Part shown: piece after piece, positions 33,069 through 41,343 of the stretch
Position numbering within the stretch: position 1 is the stretch's first letter
How the letters are laid out: each line of letters starts with the position of its first letter
From: Stentor roeselii
Lineage: Eukaryota > Ciliophora > Heterotrichea > Heterotrichida > Stentoridae
Reading direction: 5' to 3'
Assembly: GCA_006503475.1 (NCBI GenBank)
Contig: RSEH01000209.1
Span: forward strand, 1 to 64,000
DNA length: 64,000 nt
The notes under the pieces: generated by a model
Databases searched by the model: none
What the model was told of the DNA's origin: nothing
Seen by the model: only the letters and a program-made list of their open reading frames with translations
Made by a program: the position numbers and the translations under genes

Positions 33069-34090
33069 TTTTTAATATTACAAAAAGAAGTCAACTTCCC
33101 TGCTTGAATCACTCGACTTTCAAAAGTCTCGAAAGAAAGAATCAGAAAATCTGAGGAGTGACTCACGGCAAGGATTGAATCATTTTTACTGCTCAGGGTT
33201 GCAAGAAATCTTGAGGAAAAACCTGTTTTAAACGAAAATATGCTTCGACTTGCCTCGAATCGGTCTTTTAAAGAATCTGAAAAAAAGTAAGTCGCTGCTG
33301 ATGACAGGGTCTTTGAGACACTCCAGGTTGATGGTGATGAAGAGTGTTGCAGTGAAAAAATGTGAAGACTTCCTGATGAACTTGTACAGACCAAGTAGTT
33401 GCTGTCGAAGGAAAAACGAAGGGAATAAGTTTGAGCCGGGTAAAGACCTCGTTTGAATGTGAAAAGTTTTTCACCTTCAGGAAGCGAAAAAACCCGAATT
33501 ATTGTACCTTTAGTAGAGGAAGTAGCAAGAAGATTCCCTGAATAAGAAACTCCAACAACAGCTAAACTGGTACTATGAGCTTCAATCACTCCTCTCATCT
33601 CCATCGAAAAGCAATCACAGACCTGCACAGAGCCTTTTTCCAAACTTGCAGGAAACACCAAAAAGCAATTTTCAGAAGAAGGTGACAAATCCAAAACCTT
33701 ATTCAAATTCTCAACAGTGCGAAAAACATGCTGAGTTTTCATGGTCGTAGTATTATAAACATAAATCGCATCAATAATAGCAACGACGATTCTTAATCGA
33801 TTCATTCTGACAGCTAAAATCGTTTCAGGAAAAGAGGTCTCACAAATAGGCGCTCTTTCAGAAATATTCCAAATAGTCAGTCGTTTCGGAGAAAAAGCTG
33901 GATGTTCCCCCGACCCGACCAGAAGGAGCAGTTGAGTCATTTCGTAGATTTCGACAATGCGGAAACCTGCTCTTTCGTCTTGGTTCAGAAGTTCAAAAGG
34001 CTCGATTTTAAAGACTGAGAAACCTGAAGCTGAACCTGTTGTTAGCAAAGTTGAGTCCTGGTTGAAGCTGACATGTTGCAAGTTTTCCAT
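33065..34090 (-). CDS. PROPPIN (Atg18/WIPI-like) beta-propeller protein, 341 aa
   Basis: WD-like repeats start with a FNQDST.L..G...GF.VF.I strand, the usual WIPI opening. At residues 212-215 is FKRG, in the place of the L/FRRG phosphoinositide-binding motif, followed by the typical YSLRFSFDSNYL repeat. PROPPINs bind PI3P and PI(3,5)P2 and act in autophagy and vacuole or endosome membrane traffic. The first Arg of the motif is Lys, which keeps the charge. Family length is about 340-450, so this is a short member. Its start codon is only 9 bp from that of the divergent golgin gene. It ends in TGA overlapping the next gene. Confidence 0.85.
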   Translation of the reverse strand: MENLQHVSFNQDSTLLTTGSASGFSVFKIEPFELLNQDERAGFRIVEIYEMTQLLLLVGSGEHPAFSPKRLTIWNISERAPICETSFPETILAVRMNRLRIVVAIIDAIYVYNTTTMKTQHVFRTVENLNKVLDLSPSSENCFLVFPASLEKGSVQVCDCFSMEMRGVIEAHSTSLAVVGVSYSGNLLATSSTKGTIIRVFSLPEGEKLFTFKRGLYPAQTYSLRFSFDSNYLVCTSSSGSLHIFSLQHSSSPSTWSVSKTLSSAATYFFSDSLKDRFEASRSIFSFKTGFSSRFLATLSSKNDSILAVSHSSDFLILSFETFESRVIQAGKLTSFCNIKK

Positions 34091-34099
34091 TATGAATAA

Positions 34100-35971
34100 A
34101 TGTGGAAACTCAACAAATTAGCCAATAAAGCAGCTGAAGCGATTCAAAATGCGAAAAAAGGAATTGAAGATATCGCGAAAGAAACTCCTAACAGAAAAGA
34201 AGGAAATAATGAAGAGATACTTAAAAATCAGTGTAGTAAGTATCGAGAACAGGTGGTAAAACTGAAGGAACTCAATCAAAACTTGGAAAAGGAAGTTGAA
34301 AGTTTTAGGGAACGTCAGGGATTCGTTGATTTTAAGGTTTTTATTGGAAGAATCGAACCTGATGATATTGTTTTTGAGTCTCATGCTGCCAAATTTAAGG
34401 AAATTGGAGAAGAGTTGCAGAGAAAACTTGATGAAAAAACTTTTGAATTTGATGAAGTTTTAAAAGAGTTAGAAAAAAACAGGACCCGAAATGCTGAATT
34501 AGATGAAAATTTAAAAAATTCTAGAATTAAAGAAGAGGAAGTTACTGAAAAAGTAAAGGTTTTAAATGAAAACCTTTCACGGGTCTTGGAAAAAAATGCG
34601 AGAGTGGAAAAAGAGATTTTTTTTAGTTTAAAGACCAGTTTTGAATCGATTGGACTTAGTATGGCTGGTGTCAAGGCTGAAGAGCTCGGACTTGAAGATA
34701 TCCAAGAATTTGTTTTTACACAGACAAGGTATATTGAAGACTGTTTCAAGGAAATGAAGAATGTTTGCAGTCAAATTGGACAAAACCCTGAAAATTTAAA
34801 CGATTTTCGAACTATTTTTAAGGATTTTCTTTTAAATTCTCAAAAAACTGTCAAGGCCTGTGAAGAAAATGTGAAAAATCTCATCGTTGAGAATGAAAAA
34901 ATAAGTAAAGAGAAGGACGAGGTCAGCAAATTGAATAAAAAATTATCTGAAAGGGTAAAAATTTTGTTTGAAGAGGTTAAAAAAGCTACTGAAAATGCTA
35001 AAGTTTTGGAAAAGTTGAAGGAAGATAAGGCGCAGAATGAAAAAATGTTTGAAGAACAAAAGAAAAAACTAGAACAAGTTTTCAATGAAAACCTTTTATT
35101 AAAAGAAAAAATCAAGGAATTCGAAAACAACTTCAAACACCTTGAAGCCCGAAATATTAAAAATGAAGAATCTTCTGAAAATCTAAAAAAACGTGTTAAA
35201 ACCCTGAGTTCTGAACTCTTTTCAAAAGAAAAACTGCTGAAAGATGAAGAAAATAAAACTAAAACTTTACTAAATGACTTGGAAAACTTTAAAAAATTAT
35301 CGGAAACTGAAATCACAAAAATAAAAACTGAAAATCTTCAAAATGCAAAAACTTATGAAGAGTCAAGCTTGCAAAAAATAGAAGAAATCTCAAAGAAATT
35401 GAAAGAGACTCAAAATGAATTAAAAGATTTGAGAGTCGAAAACATTCAGCTTATCAATAAAATAAAAAAATTTGAAGAAATAGAAAAAAATTACGAACTT
35501 TTATGTTCTCAAAACAAAAAAAACCTCGAAAAAATCGAAGATCTTTTAAAGGAAAACGAAAAAAACAGCGAAAAATTAAAAAAAATCCAAGAAAAGCACA
35601 GAGCCTTAAAAAACAACACAGAACTCTTAAACAAAACTCTAGAAAATTCCCACCTTGAACATGAGCGATCATTAAAAAAGCTAGAAGAACAAGAAATCCT
35701 AAAAAACTCTTTAATCCTTCAAAACGACATGCTTTCAAATAAACTAAAATTCAACAAAGAGCTAGTCTCGGGAATGGTAGACAAAAGAATGATCTCCACA
35801 TTTTTACTAAACTTTTTAAACGAAAAAAACTCATCAAACTCTAAGAAACAAATGTTAAGAGCGATGTCAGAAGTACTAGAGATGTCTCCAGACCAAAAAG
35901 AAAAACTTTGTCTCCAAGTTGACCCATCTTTTATCTCCCAAGTAAAGGGTTACTTAACAAGAACTCACTAA
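34100..35971 (+). CDS. Golgin-like coiled-coil protein with C-terminal GRIP/GRAB-type domain, 623 aa
   Basis: Nearly the whole protein is Lys/Glu-rich coiled coil with heptad spacing. The last 60 residues (GMVDKRMISTFLLNFLNE ... MLRAMSEVLEMSPDQKEKL) resemble the GRIP-related Arf-binding (GRAB) domain of GMAP-210/Rud3. That domain binds Arf1-GTP and places the coiled coil on cis-Golgi membranes as a tether. The N-terminus starts with an amphipathic helix (MWKLNKLANKAAEAI), which in GMAP-210 is a curvature-sensing ALPS motif; the match here is only in style. The start is an ATAAATG. A shared promoter with the PROPPIN gene must lie within coding DNA or the 9-bp gap. Confidence 0.75.
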   Translation: MWKLNKLANKAAEAIQNAKKGIEDIAKETPNRKEGNNEEILKNQCSKYREQVVKLKELNQNLEKEVESFRERQGFVDFKVFIGRIEPDDIVFESHAAKFKEIGEELQRKLDEKTFEFDEVLKELEKNRTRNAELDENLKNSRIKEEEVTEKVKVLNENLSRVLEKNARVEKEIFFSLKTSFESIGLSMAGVKAEELGLEDIQEFVFTQTRYIEDCFKEMKNVCSQIGQNPENLNDFRTIFKDFLLNSQKTVKACEENVKNLIVENEKISKEKDEVSKLNKKLSERVKILFEEVKKATENAKVLEKLKEDKAQNEKMFEEQKKKLEQVFNENLLLKEKIKEFENNFKHLEARNIKNEESSENLKKRVKTLSSELFSKEKLLKDEENKTKTLLNDLENFKKLSETEITKIKTENLQNAKTYEESSLQKIEEISKKLKETQNELKDLRVENIQLINKIKKFEEIEKNYELLCSQNKKNLEKIEDLLKENEKNSEKLKKIQEKHRALKNNTELLNKTLENSHLEHERSLKKLEEQEILKNSLILQNDMLSNKLKFNKELVSGMVDKRMISTFLLNFLNEKNSSNSKKQMLRAMSEVLEMSPDQKEKLCLQVDPSFISQVKGYLTRTH

Positions 35972-36051
35972 TAACTTTCCAATAAAAACCTGATAAAATA
36001 TATCATTCTTCACCTTCCATAAATCTAACTTTTAAATTCACTTCCATTATA

Positions 36052-37038
36052 ATGAAAATGTGGTCTTTGTTTCTTGTTATTTTAACAACCTCCTCAGTTG
36101 CCAGTGCCAAATGTCGAGTTCTGGTCATGTCAGGAGGTGGATCTCATGGCGCTTATGAAGCTGGAGCGATTCAAGGCCTTGTTTCTTCCTTGCAGCTCTC
36201 AGAGGTCTCCTACGACGTCGTTTCTGGAATCTCTGCCGGTTCGATTAACTCTTTAGGATTCTCTCAGTTTCCCAAAGGCCAAGAAGTAGAAGCTGCAAAT
36301 TACCTCAACCGCCTTTGGCTGAGCATAAACGGCTCAGAGACCATTATGAAGAACTGGCCTGGAGGGGTAATTCAAGGAATCACATTGGAGTCCGGCCTTT
36401 ACGACACTACTCCTCTTAGAAACTTTTTAACTGCAAATGTTGTGAAAAATTTGACCAGGACTACAATTATCGGAGTCACGAATTTGAACACTGGAAAATA
36501 CAATACTTTCACTAATAGAAATTCGATTCCTGATTGGATTACTACTACAATGGCAAGTTCTGCTATTGAAGGTGTTTTTCCCACTGTTAAGTACCAAAAT
36601 GATGTATTTGGTGATGGAGGAGCTGTTCTTTCTATGGATGTCATGGTCGGTGTTGAGGCTTGCTTGAATTCGGGAAGTGCTGAAAGTGATGTTGTTGTTG
36701 ATATGATTTCTTGCTCGAGTAAAACGATTAATAATGATGCTAGTGAAATGAAAACTTTGGATGTTTATAACAGGGCAAGAGATATTAAGGATTATTATGG
36801 AACTTTAAAGCATATTGCTTGGGCTGTTAATGCTTATCCTTCGGTTGAGTATAGGTATTATTTACAACCTTCTGAACCACTTCCTAGTAATGGATTTTTG
36901 GATCTTTCAAAGGCTGCTATTGAAGGCACTCTTGCTATTGGGCTTAAGGATGCTACTTATGTCGTGAATAATGATATTTTTATGGATGATGTCCTTCCTT
37001 CATTGGCTAATGATGATGGAATCGTTTATATTGCTTAA
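36052..37038 (+). CDS. Secreted patatin-like phospholipase, 328 aa (copy 1)
   Basis: Signal peptide at 1-19 (MKMWSLFLVILTTSSVASA). Then comes the patatin core: an oxyanion-hole glycine loop SGGGSHGAYEAG (27-38), the nucleophile elbow GISAG with Ser61, and DGG with the catalytic Asp188. Patatins cleave acyl chains from phospholipids with this Ser-Asp dyad. With a signal peptide it is expected in digestive vacuoles, lysosomes or outside the cell. A paralogue follows 447 bp downstream on the same strand, so this is a tandem duplication. An aspartic protease follows that. Start is CCATTATAATG with a G-poor leader. Confidence 0.9.
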   Translation: MKMWSLFLVILTTSSVASAKCRVLVMSGGGSHGAYEAGAIQGLVSSLQLSEVSYDVVSGISAGSINSLGFSQFPKGQEVEAANYLNRLWLSINGSETIMKNWPGGVIQGITLESGLYDTTPLRNFLTANVVKNLTRTTIIGVTNLNTGKYNTFTNRNSIPDWITTTMASSAIEGVFPTVKYQNDVFGDGGAVLSMDVMVGVEACLNSGSAESDVVVDMISCSSKTINNDASEMKTLDVYNRARDIKDYYGTLKHIAWAVNAYPSVEYRYYLQPSEPLPSNGFLDLSKAAIEGTLAIGLKDATYVVNNDIFMDDVLPSLANDDGIVYIA

Positions 37039-37485
37039 AGGAATTAAATTAGTTATTCGATAATAGTTGTTGCAGGATATCTATTAGAATTGTAAGGTTA
37101 TTAATATGCTTAATTAAATTTCATAAATTATTTCACTGATTTGTGAAAATATTGGAAATATGAGATATTTGTTTTATGTATATTATGCAAAAGGTATTTT
37201 AAGAAATATCCCAAAGATTTCGCTTTGATATAAATTTGTTCTTTTCAAAGAATAATATCATGTGAATCCCTGAACTACTATCATTCATTATAATAAAACT
37301 GTAACTAAATTACAATGATCTATCCTTATAAATAATATCCTTCACTGATTAATAACAAACTCAATCAATTGAAGTAATCCAATAAAATTTAATTCATAAA
37401 ACAATCTTTAATAAATCAACCAACATATTTACTCCTTCAACATTTCCTTAAACAGTCATAATCCAATTCCTCAACACAAATATAA
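37039..37485 (+). promoter_or_regulatory. Intergenic DNA between patatin copies, G-poor toward the second ATG
   Basis: No gene seen. The left part is plain AT-rich. From about 37280 to 37485 the sense strand is nearly free of G and rich in A, T and C, ending ATATAAATG. I infer the promoter or leader of the second patatin gene. Confidence 0.45.
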
Positions 37486-38466
37486 ATGCTATTAATCCAA
37501 TTTCTTCTCCTCCTTTCCACCCCAGTCCAATCCAAGGAATGCAAAGCCTTAATCCTCTCAGGAGGTGGTTCATACGGCGCCTACGAGGCAGGGGTTCTAA
37601 AAGGTCTGGTTGACAATGCATTAGATTCAGACATCGCCTACGACGTAGTAACAGGAATATCAGCAGGTTCCTTAAACACCTTGGGCCTTTCAATGTTCCC
37701 TCCAGGTCAAGAGTCAGCAGCTGCTGATTTCCTGAAAGACTTTTGGTTAAATCTCAACGGGCGAGGCAACGTGATGAAAAGTTGGACGTTCGGAGTATTC
37801 CAAGGGTTAATTTTCAAATCTTCAATTTATAACAACTCGCCCCTCAAGGCTTACTTGAAAAAAAAAATCACCCAGAAGCCAGTGCGACCTTCAATCATCG
37901 GGACCACAAGTTTAAACAGTGGAAAATACGTGACTTATGATAATAACAGGACTATTGGGGAGTTTATCGATGCCAGCATTGCGAGTTCTACACTTCCAGG
38001 AATTTTTCCTCTTTCTCATTTGAATGGCGATGTTTATGTTGATGGAGGAGTTGTTTTTCATATGGATGTTGTTAGTGGGATTGAAAAATGCTTGGAAATG
38101 GGAAGTGAATTAGATGAAATTGTTGTTGATATGGTTTCTTGCTCTGCTAGAAAGATTGAAAAAGACAGAAGTCACATGACGCCTTATGATGTGCTTGAAA
38201 GGGCGAAAGAGATAAGGGATTATTATGATGATATTAAGCATATTGCTTGGGCGAGCCATGTCTATTCTCAGGTTAATTACAGGTATTATATTATGCCTTC
38301 AAGGGATTTTCCTGGGTATATTTCTTTGGAGTTTGAAAAGGAAGATATTGAGTTTTGCTATGATCTTGGATATCTCGATAGTTCTTTTGTGGTCCGTAAT
38401 AAGATCATGGCAAGAGACGTCTTTCCGAAAATGTTTAACTCAGACGGGACAATCTACGTAAATTAG
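37486..38466 (+). CDS. Secreted patatin-like phospholipase, 326 aa (copy 2)
   Basis: Paralogue of the preceding gene with the same layout. A signal peptide (MLLIQFLLLLSTPVQS) is followed by LSGGGSYGAYEAG, the nucleophile elbow GISAG with Ser59, and VDGG for the catalytic Asp. The two proteins align end to end, including the shared C-terminal PYDV/ERA.EIRDYY and HIAWA segments, but differ at many positions, so the duplication is not recent. Expected activity is phospholipid acyl hydrolysis in a secretory or digestive compartment. 88 bp downstream lies a pepsin-like protease with a signal peptide, possibly for the same compartment. Confidence 0.9.
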   Translation: MLLIQFLLLLSTPVQSKECKALILSGGGSYGAYEAGVLKGLVDNALDSDIAYDVVTGISAGSLNTLGLSMFPPGQESAAADFLKDFWLNLNGRGNVMKSWTFGVFQGLIFKSSIYNNSPLKAYLKKKITQKPVRPSIIGTTSLNSGKYVTYDNNRTIGEFIDASIASSTLPGIFPLSHLNGDVYVDGGVVFHMDVVSGIEKCLEMGSELDEIVVDMVSCSARKIEKDRSHMTPYDVLERAKEIRDYYDDIKHIAWASHVYSQVNYRYYIMPSRDFPGYISLEFEKEDIEFCYDLGYLDSSFVVRNKIMARDVFPKMFNSDGTIYVN

Positions 38467-38554
38467 TTATTTCTTAGACAATAAATCTTTCCATATTCTA
38501 ATAAACTAAGTCAATTTTCATACTTTCTCTAGTAGTCGTTTTACACAAAATAAA

Positions 38555-39733
38555 ATGATGAGTCTTTTATTGTTACTAGTCCTTTGCAAGTCATTTCATT
38601 TAGACCACGACAAATTCATAAAAATTCCTCTAGAAAAGCGAGAGCTTGTTCAAACAAGTTCAAAAAAATCATTATCTCCTCTTCGTCACACAACGTACCC
38701 ATCATTCATATCTTCGAAAAGCACAATTCTGCTAGAAGATTATAACAACCAGCAATTCGTAGGTCAAGTAGGAATAGGAACTCCTCCTCAATACCTCTCA
38801 GTGATTTTTGACACAGGCAGTGGAAACTTCTTCTTGAACTCGAATCTTTGCATGGCAAAATCATGTCTTTCCCGAGAGTCTTATGACCATGAGCAGAGTT
38901 CAACTTATTCTAGTCTTGAACTTGATCTTCAAGTCAGTTTTGGGTCAGGAGTGATGGAAGGCAATTTGTGTAATGACACTCTTACCATGGGAGGAGTGGA
39001 AATACCTTCACAGAACTTTGCTGAAGTTATTTATGAAGTCGGGTCAGTTTTTTATGGGGCGAAGTTCAGTGGAATCATGGGACTGGGATTTAGAAGCTTG
39101 GCTCATGAAAGTACTGTACCGGTTTTTGATAATATTATACAGTCTAAAATACTTGAGTGGAATGTTTTCGGATTTTATTACTGCTTGGATGAGAAAAAAC
39201 ACTCTGAGCTCATGATTGGGGATATTGATAATAGGAAGTTTACTGGGAAGATTCATTGGGTGCCAGTAACCCCAGACCCCTACTACTGGACAGTAATAAT
39301 CGACGAAGTGCGTTTCGGTCACAAGAGCACAGGACTCTGCAAAGAAGGTTGCATGGTAGCAATAGACACAGGGACCACTTTAATGTTAGCTCCGTCTAAA
39401 GCCATAGACATTCTATACGATCACTTACCATCAGGTTGCAATTTCAAAAACATGCCAGACTTAGTCTTCATAATAAAAGGCAAGTCCTACAGTATCCCAG
39501 CGACATCCTACATGATAAGTGTTGAAAACGGAGTCGAAGAAGACCCAGGAGTCCACAACGAGAAAGTCCCGGACGACTGTGTATTCGCTTTCGGTTCTCT
39601 CGACATAGACCCTCCATTCGGTCCAGTCTGGGTATTCGGGAATATTTTCATGAACTCTTACTACGTCGCTTTTGACAGAGACAACCTTTCCGTTGGTTTC
39701 GGAAGGTCTGTGAACTGGCATGACTCAAACTAG
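38555..39733 (+). CDS. Pepsin-like aspartic protease (family A1), 392 aa
   Basis: Signal peptide at about 1-14, a basic propeptide to about 60, then the mature enzyme. Both catalytic motifs are present: DTGSGN with Asp86 and DTGTT with Asp271. The flap-region Tyr and WxFG-type segments (IMGLG, WVFGNIFM) sit at the expected spacing. Such enzymes digest protein at low pH in lysosomes or food vacuoles. Length and Cys pairing fit cathepsin D-like members. Its stop lies only 19 bp before the likely start (39753) of the next gene, and an earlier ATG of that gene (39720) would overlap it by 14 bp. Confidence 0.92.
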   Translation: MMSLLLLLVLCKSFHLDHDKFIKIPLEKRELVQTSSKKSLSPLRHTTYPSFISSKSTILLEDYNNQQFVGQVGIGTPPQYLSVIFDTGSGNFFLNSNLCMAKSCLSRESYDHEQSSTYSSLELDLQVSFGSGVMEGNLCNDTLTMGGVEIPSQNFAEVIYEVGSVFYGAKFSGIMGLGFRSLAHESTVPVFDNIIQSKILEWNVFGFYYCLDEKKHSELMIGDIDNRKFTGKIHWVPVTPDPYYWTVIIDEVRFGHKSTGLCKEGCMVAIDTGTTLMLAPSKAIDILYDHLPSGCNFKNMPDLVFIIKGKSYSIPATSYMISVENGVEEDPGVHNEKVPDDCVFAFGSLDIDPPFGPVWVFGNIFMNSYYVAFDRDNLSVGFGRSVNWHDSN

Positions 39734-39752
39734 TGTAGAATATCTGAATAAT

Positions 39753-41105
39753 ATGGAAAGTGAACTCTGCTGCACGATTTGCAATTTAAAATACGAAGAA
39801 CCTTCGAGAACACCACTGATGTTGCCCTGTGGACACACTTTCTGTGCACACTGTCTTCAGACTTTGCTTAATTCCTCACAAGTGACCTGCCCGGAAGACC
39901 AGGAGCCTCTGAGTGTCTCGTCAGTCTCTGAACTTCCGAAGAACTTTTCTTTGATTCGCTTACTTAGCCGCTCATCGTCTAACCCAAATGTCTGCAAAGA
40001 TCATAAAAAACGACTGGAGTTTATTTGCATGGTCGATAAAGCAAAGGTCTGTGGAACTTGCGCCTTGTTTGGGAAACATCGAGGACATGAAGTGAAACCT
40101 ATTGAAGAAATCGTCTCAGATATCGCTAGTAAAGCGGAATGTCTCATGGAAATGCTTCAGCTTGTTGAACAAAGCCAGGAAACTGTTATGAATGATAAGA
40201 CCAAGGCGAGAATGGACAGACTGTATGAAAGGTATATCAAGAAAAAAAGTCAACTTGAAGGAGAAATTCGAGAAGGCTTTGAAAATTTAAGGAAAAGACT
40301 CAAGGAAATGGAACTTGAAGCACTTGAAAGTATTAATAATAACTTCAAGGTTATTGAAAGTCACCTTGTCAATGTCAGGGATATTCCTAAGTTGATTGAT
40401 AACTCAGCGAGTATTTGGATTGGCAAGGTTAAGGAAAAGTTGAATAAAGTCAGTCAACTCTCTGAAGATTTGAACTTCGACTCTTATGATTTACTTGGAA
40501 ATGACTGTACTGACTTATTTCAAGCAGGGGAAAAAGTCCTTGTGGAACTTGACGGCTTGAAAGATATTCGCCTTGACCCTTATGAAGACATGATCACTAC
40601 TTTTTTAGTTGACTTTAAAAAAGTTCTACCGAAAGATCTCTGCAAAATCAACTTCTCGAATAATGTCAGCAAAAATAATGATGAACCTGATGCTTCGAAA
40701 GGACTTAATGAAAAAATCTTTGAACAGACTTTAGATTCTCTTAAACAAAGAAATGTTCCTGAAGTCGACTTCTCGGCAGCTGGAGATCTTGGAGACCTAG
40801 CAGGCAAAATCGCTGCTTATTTACCAGAAAATGAAGTACTTATCAGGTTAAAACTCGTAAAAAATAACATTTCTGACTCGGCAGCTGTTGATATTTTTAG
40901 AGCTCTTGCTGATAACTTTACCTTACAAGAGATTAATTTGAGTCAAAACTCTTTAAGTTCATCAGCTCTTGATGAACTTGTGGAAACTTTGAATATTAAC
41001 ACGACTCTTAAGGATATCAACTTGACAGGCAACCCGAAGATGACTGCTGAGTTTAAAGCGAAATTTGCTGGAATGACTTCTCGGTTTAGAAAAATTCATA
41101 CTTAA
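39753..41105 (+). CDS. TRIM-like RING/B-box/coiled-coil protein with C-terminal leucine-rich repeats, 450 aa
   Basis: Begins MESELCCTIC. A C3HC4 RING occupies residues 6-50 (LPCGHTFCAHC ... CPED), then a B-box zinc finger about 80-120 (CKDHKKRLEFIC, CGTC, HRGH), then a long coiled coil. The last 100 residues hold about three leucine-rich repeats of the ribonuclease-inhibitor/tropomodulin type (LQEINLSQNSLSSSALDEL). TRIM proteins are E3 ubiquitin ligases; LRRs would supply substrate binding. Animal TRIMs usually end in SPRY or NHL, so the LRR end is unusual. I chose 39753 rather than the in-frame ATG at 39720 because the latter overlaps the protease gene and adds residues before the RING with no conserved look. 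Confidence 0.85.
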   Translation: MESELCCTICNLKYEEPSRTPLMLPCGHTFCAHCLQTLLNSSQVTCPEDQEPLSVSSVSELPKNFSLIRLLSRSSSNPNVCKDHKKRLEFICMVDKAKVCGTCALFGKHRGHEVKPIEEIVSDIASKAECLMEMLQLVEQSQETVMNDKTKARMDRLYERYIKKKSQLEGEIREGFENLRKRLKEMELEALESINNNFKVIESHLVNVRDIPKLIDNSASIWIGKVKEKLNKVSQLSEDLNFDSYDLLGNDCTDLFQAGEKVLVELDGLKDIRLDPYEDMITTFLVDFKKVLPKDLCKINFSNNVSKNNDEPDASKGLNEKIFEQTLDSLKQRNVPEVDFSAAGDLGDLAGKIAAYLPENEVLIRLKLVKNNISDSAAVDIFRALADNFTLQEINLSQNSLSSSALDELVETLNINTTLKDINLTGNPKMTAEFKAKFAGMTSRFRKIHT

Positions 41106-41159
41106 TAAAATTGGAATAAGGTTAAGTAATGAGCAGGAAATGATTAGTTTAAGGTCTTG

Positions 41160-41343
41160 ATTAGATTACTTATTAACAATTTTCGTTATTTCAACAAATA
41201 TTTCAAATAATCGACTCCATCTTAATAAAATAACAATTTCAAGTACTACTGATTTTCTGTTTATTTAAAAAAATCCCTTTTTCATCTCTTCGTTTTCCCG
41301 ATTTATTCACTAATATAAAACCATTAATTAAATCCCTTTATAA
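41160..41343 (+). promoter_or_regulatory. G-poor leader of the TauE/SafE gene
   Basis: The sense strand is almost free of G up to the start, which reads TTTATAAATG. Same pattern as before other genes. No other motif found. Confidence 0.4.

Noticed and set aside
39720-39752. Earlier start for the TRIM-like gene
   Set aside because: It would overlap the protease gene by 14 bp and adds 11 residues of no conserved character; 39753 gives a start directly before the RING.
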